Source of the DNA: CAYOFK01 sp964403185
GTDB taxonomy: Bacteria; Bacteroidota; Bacteroidia; Bacteroidales; VadinHA17
DNA length: 7,984 nt
Reading direction: 5' to 3'
NCBI GenBank assembly: GCA_964403185.1
Contig: CAYOFK010000136.1
Coordinates: 1 to 7,984, forward strand
Made by a program: the position numbers and the translations under genes. How positions within the stretch are numbered: position 1 is the stretch's first letter; every line of letters begins with the position of its first letter. Of the stretch, positions 6,562-7,984 are shown one piece after another. The notes under the pieces are model-generated. The model was given only the letters and a program-made list of their open reading frames with translations, did not search any database and was not told where the DNA came from.

Positions 6562-7041
6562 CTATTTTGAAGAGAGTTTTCTAAACAGTACAATTAACTG
6601 GTTTTGCTGTATGGTACTGAGACCGGTTAATGATAAAGAAGGATATTTGGCAATTCCCTTTTTTACCTTCCGGAAAATAACAATATTCTTTCTGAGTTTA
6701 AAAAATGATTCCTCAATTTCAAATTTATAGAATTCCCTCAGTGGAAATTCAAATGATTTACGTCCTCCTGGAATGAATCCTATGGTGAAGTATTTTACAT
6801 GGAATTTTTGATCCTCATCGGAGATATAGATAAATTGGTAACCAAGGACCACCGGAACAAGAATGAGGTACAGGTATATAGCAGATAAAAAAACGGTGAT
6901 ATGGACCTGTCCGATCCCAAGAACAGGTTCTTCCAGCAAGCGGGCCATGTAAAGGATGATTATGATAATAACCAACAATATGGTGCTTATTAGATTGCGT
7001 ACCCAGATGCGGAGGGCAGTTTTGGTGTTTTCAATAACCAT
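6562..7041 (-). CDS. Two-helix membrane protein of unknown function
   Basis: I cannot name this 159-residue protein. It has a basic N-terminus, two membrane helices (about residues 16-34 and 47-68) separated by a short loop, and then a soluble C-terminal domain of about 90 residues that should lie in the cytoplasm. That domain is rich in alternating hydrophobic and charged residues (HVKYFTIGF, KSFEFPLREFYKFEI, KNIVIFRKVKKG) followed by a probable C-terminal helix (STIQQNQLIVLFRKL). This order of strands then a helix resembles the small PH-like domains attached to bacterial membrane helices (as in YcxB or bPH proteins), but only by shape and not by a motif I can pin down. It precedes dprA by seven bases and has its own strong promoter, so it leads a two-gene operon. 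A functional link to DprA is possible but unsupported. The start is ATG. Confidence 0.82.
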   Translation of the reverse strand: MVIENTKTALRIWVRNLISTILLVIIIIILYMARLLEEPVLGIGQVHITVFLSAIYLYLILVPVVLGYQFIYISDEDQKFHVKYFTIGFIPGGRKSFEFPLREFYKFEIEESFFKLRKNIVIFRKVKKGIAKYPSLSLTGLSTIQQNQLIVLFRKLSSK

Positions 7042-7132
7042 TATTAAAAGACAATTATGGATAATTTCGTTGTTTATTCAAGGAATCTCAATATGCATAT
7101 CAGGCCACGACACTTTGCAATTTCCTTCTAAT

Positions 7133-7163
7133 CAAATCTACTAAAATCCGGGAATTAATCAAA
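7133..7163 (-). promoter_or_regulatory. Promoter of the membrane protein-dprA operon
   Basis: On the minus strand TTTG (7160-7163) and TAGATTTG (7133-7140) are separated by exactly 19 bases, matching the Bacteroidota consensus TTTG-N19-TAnnTTTG. Transcription should start near 7126, giving a leader of about 85 bases. A perfect 12-base palindrome AAAATGCATTTT (7172-7183) lies nine bases upstream of the -33 box and could be a regulator site. Confidence 0.7.
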
Positions 7164-7233
7164 AGCATACAAAAATGCATTTTAACGGAGGGCTCTTTGT
7201 GCTTACCAAACTCTCCAAAGGGCGGTTATTCAG

Positions 7234-7701
7234 TTAGCGTTTGGTTTTAAAAAATGATTTTAACAGGGTGCTGCTTTCCTGCTCCAGGATTCCCCTCCGT
7301 GTTTTGGTTGAGGGATGTAAGGCTGTTGGGCCGGAAGATGTAAAACCATGGGTAGGATCGCTGGCTCCATATACCAGGGCGCCTATCTGGCACCAGAACA
7401 AAGCCCCGGCACACATGGAGCAGGGTTCCAGGGTTACATAGAGCGTACACTCGTCCAGGTATTTTGAGGCGAGATGGTTTTGGGCTGAGGTTAAGGCCAG
7501 CATTTCGGCATGAGCAGTACTGTCTGTAAGCAATTCTGTAAGATTGTGTGACCTGGCAATAATGCTGCCCGAAGCAACTATTACCGCCCCAACCGGCACT
7601 TCATCATGGCTGAGGGCCTTTTGAGCCTCTTTTAAGGCTTCCTGCATGTAAAACAGATCTCCCTTTTTAATCCTGGGTTTACCGGGGGTTTGTTTATTCA
7701 T
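7234..7701 (-). CDS. tadA: tRNA-specific adenosine deaminase TadA
   Basis: TadA converts adenosine 34 of tRNA-Arg(ACG) to inosine, which lets one tRNA read three arginine codons; the enzyme is a zinc-dependent homodimer in the cytoplasm. With the chosen start the protein has 155 residues, normal for the family. The deaminase fold is complete. The zinc ligand and catalytic pair are HAE (H64, E66), and the second zinc motif is PCSMC (C94, C97) in the typical context TLYVTLEPCSMCAGAL. VPVGAV (35-40) and the end GILEQESSTLLKSFF are also usual for the family. I chose the ATG at 7699-7701. The frame remains open upstream to a GTG at 7729-7731 (165 residues), but the extra ten residues look unlike the family's N-terminus. 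The gene stands alone on the minus strand, divergent from aspS. A plain cytidine or guanine deaminase is less likely given the motif context. Confidence 0.94.
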   Translation of the reverse strand: MNKQTPGKPRIKKGDLFYMQEALKEAQKALSHDEVPVGAVIVASGSIIARSHNLTELLTDSTAHAEMLALTSAQNHLASKYLDECTLYVTLEPCSMCAGALFWCQIGALVYGASDPTHGFTSSGPTALHPSTKTRRGILEQESSTLLKSFFKTKR

Positions 7702-7747
7702 ATTTTCAGGGTCATGTGGCAACCAACACACTGTAAGCTGTACAACA

Positions 7748-7769
7748 GACCACCCGGGATCCGGTGGTC
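7748..7769. other. GC-rich hairpin in the tadA leader
   Basis: GACCACC (7748-7754) and GGTGGTC (7763-7769) form a perfect 7-bp stem around an eight-base loop. CAG/CTG outside can extend it by three pairs across one bulged base. There is no T-run on either strand, so it is not a standard terminator. If the tadA -7 box at 7833-7840 is right, the hairpin lies in the untranslated leader, about 45 bases before the tadA ATG. Confidence 0.5.
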
Positions 7770-7832
7770 CTGAAACAGAGGTATAAAATCAGTAGTGTCG
7801 GGTTCAAGTTAAAGAATCAGTAAAGGGAACAA

Positions 7833-7840
7833 CAAAGGTA
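7833..7840 (-). promoter_or_regulatory. Candidate -7 box of tadA
   Basis: The minus strand reads TACCTTTG, a very typical form of the Bacteroidota TAnnTTTG box. No TTTG is found at the standard -33 distance (CTGC instead). It would give a leader of about 125 bases ahead of the chosen tadA start, long for a housekeeping gene, so a second, unseen promoter closer to the gene cannot be excluded. Confidence 0.42.
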
Positions 7841-7891
7841 AAAAATATCCAATTTGAATGCAGGAGGAATGGGGTCCCTGTTTTTTTTGTG

Positions 7892-7899
7892 TATTTTTG
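7892..7899 (+). promoter_or_regulatory. Candidate -7 box of aspS
   Basis: TATTTTTG matches TAnnTTTG and lies 22 bases before the aspS ATG, so transcription would begin about 15 bases ahead of the gene. The -33 position reads ATGG rather than TTTG. The short leader and good -7 box are typical of Bacteroidota housekeeping promoters, but the neighbouring T-run makes a chance match easier. Confidence 0.48.
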
Positions 7900-7921
7900 C
7901 CGCAACCAAATAACCATCAAC

Positions 7922-7984
7922 ATGTACAGAACGCACACCTGGGGAGAGCTGACCATCAAGGATGTTGGCCGAAAAGTCACAATG
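7922..7984 (+). CDS. aspS: Aspartyl-tRNA synthetase, N-terminal fragment (runs off window)
   Basis: Only the first 21 codons lie in the window: MYRTHTWGELTIKDVGRKVT and one further Met. The start MYRTHTxGEL followed by a short helix and a KVT strand is characteristic of bacterial-type AspRS. It is the beginning of the OB-fold anticodon-binding domain that recognises tRNA-Asp. The enzyme attaches aspartate to tRNA-Asp in the cytoplasm. The frame is open to the window's last base. It is the only plus-strand gene here, divergent from tadA with about 220 bases between them. The ATG at 7922-7924 is the natural start. Identification rests on few residues, but the match is specific. Confidence 0.85.
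   Translation, partial: MYRTHTWGELTIKDVGRKVTM

Noticed and set aside
7191..7218. GCTCTTTG / CAAAGGGC pairing after tadA as a terminator
   Set aside because: On the minus strand one pair becomes a C-A mismatch, the loop is 16 bases and no T-run follows; not convincing.

Overview
The window looks like a chromosomal stretch from a member of the Bacteroidota, probably Bacteroidales-like. The evidence is the ExbB/ExbD proteins with their Bacteroidota-type extensions, the near absence of Shine-Dalgarno sequences, promoters of the Bacteroidota form TTTG-N19-TAnnTTTG (two perfect examples), and the N-terminus of the aspartyl-tRNA synthetase at the right edge. GC content is moderate. All genes from about 294 to 7701 lie on the minus strand. 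Only aspS at the right edge is on the plus strand.

Layout, left to right. 1-242 has no convincing gene; it holds a perfect hairpin, short direct repeats and a possible trace of an IS end. 243-273 is a strong terminator for the minus-strand operon exbB (1882-2691) - four-helix membrane protein (1412-1870) - exbD (773-1354) - exbD (294-770). A tRNA-Ser(GGA) lies upstream at 2818-2907. Next come a TatD-family metal-dependent hydrolase (3048-3821), a clear terminator (3846-3874), and an NADP-type glutamate dehydrogenase gdhA (3899-5239) with a textbook promoter. The pair dprA (5448-6554) and an unnamed two-helix membrane protein (6562-7041) follows, the membrane gene first in transcription and with its own textbook promoter. 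tadA (7234-7701) and the start of aspS (7922 onward) are divergent, separated by about 220 bases that hold both promoters and a GC-rich hairpin.

How the genes work together. The exb operon should build an inner-membrane, proton-driven motor of the TonB/Tol type, with one ExbB-like stator, two different ExbD-like partners and a small membrane protein of unknown role. There is no tonB in the operon. The other genes are housekeeping: nucleic-acid hydrolysis or repair (TatD), ammonium assimilation (GdhA), ssDNA handling (DprA), wobble inosine formation (TadA), and tRNA and tRNA-charging functions.

I found no wholly new system. The most interesting points are the ExbB protein, which lacks the glutamate normally found in the third membrane helix, the unnamed four-helix protein fixed between exbB and exbD, and the membrane protein placed ahead of dprA.
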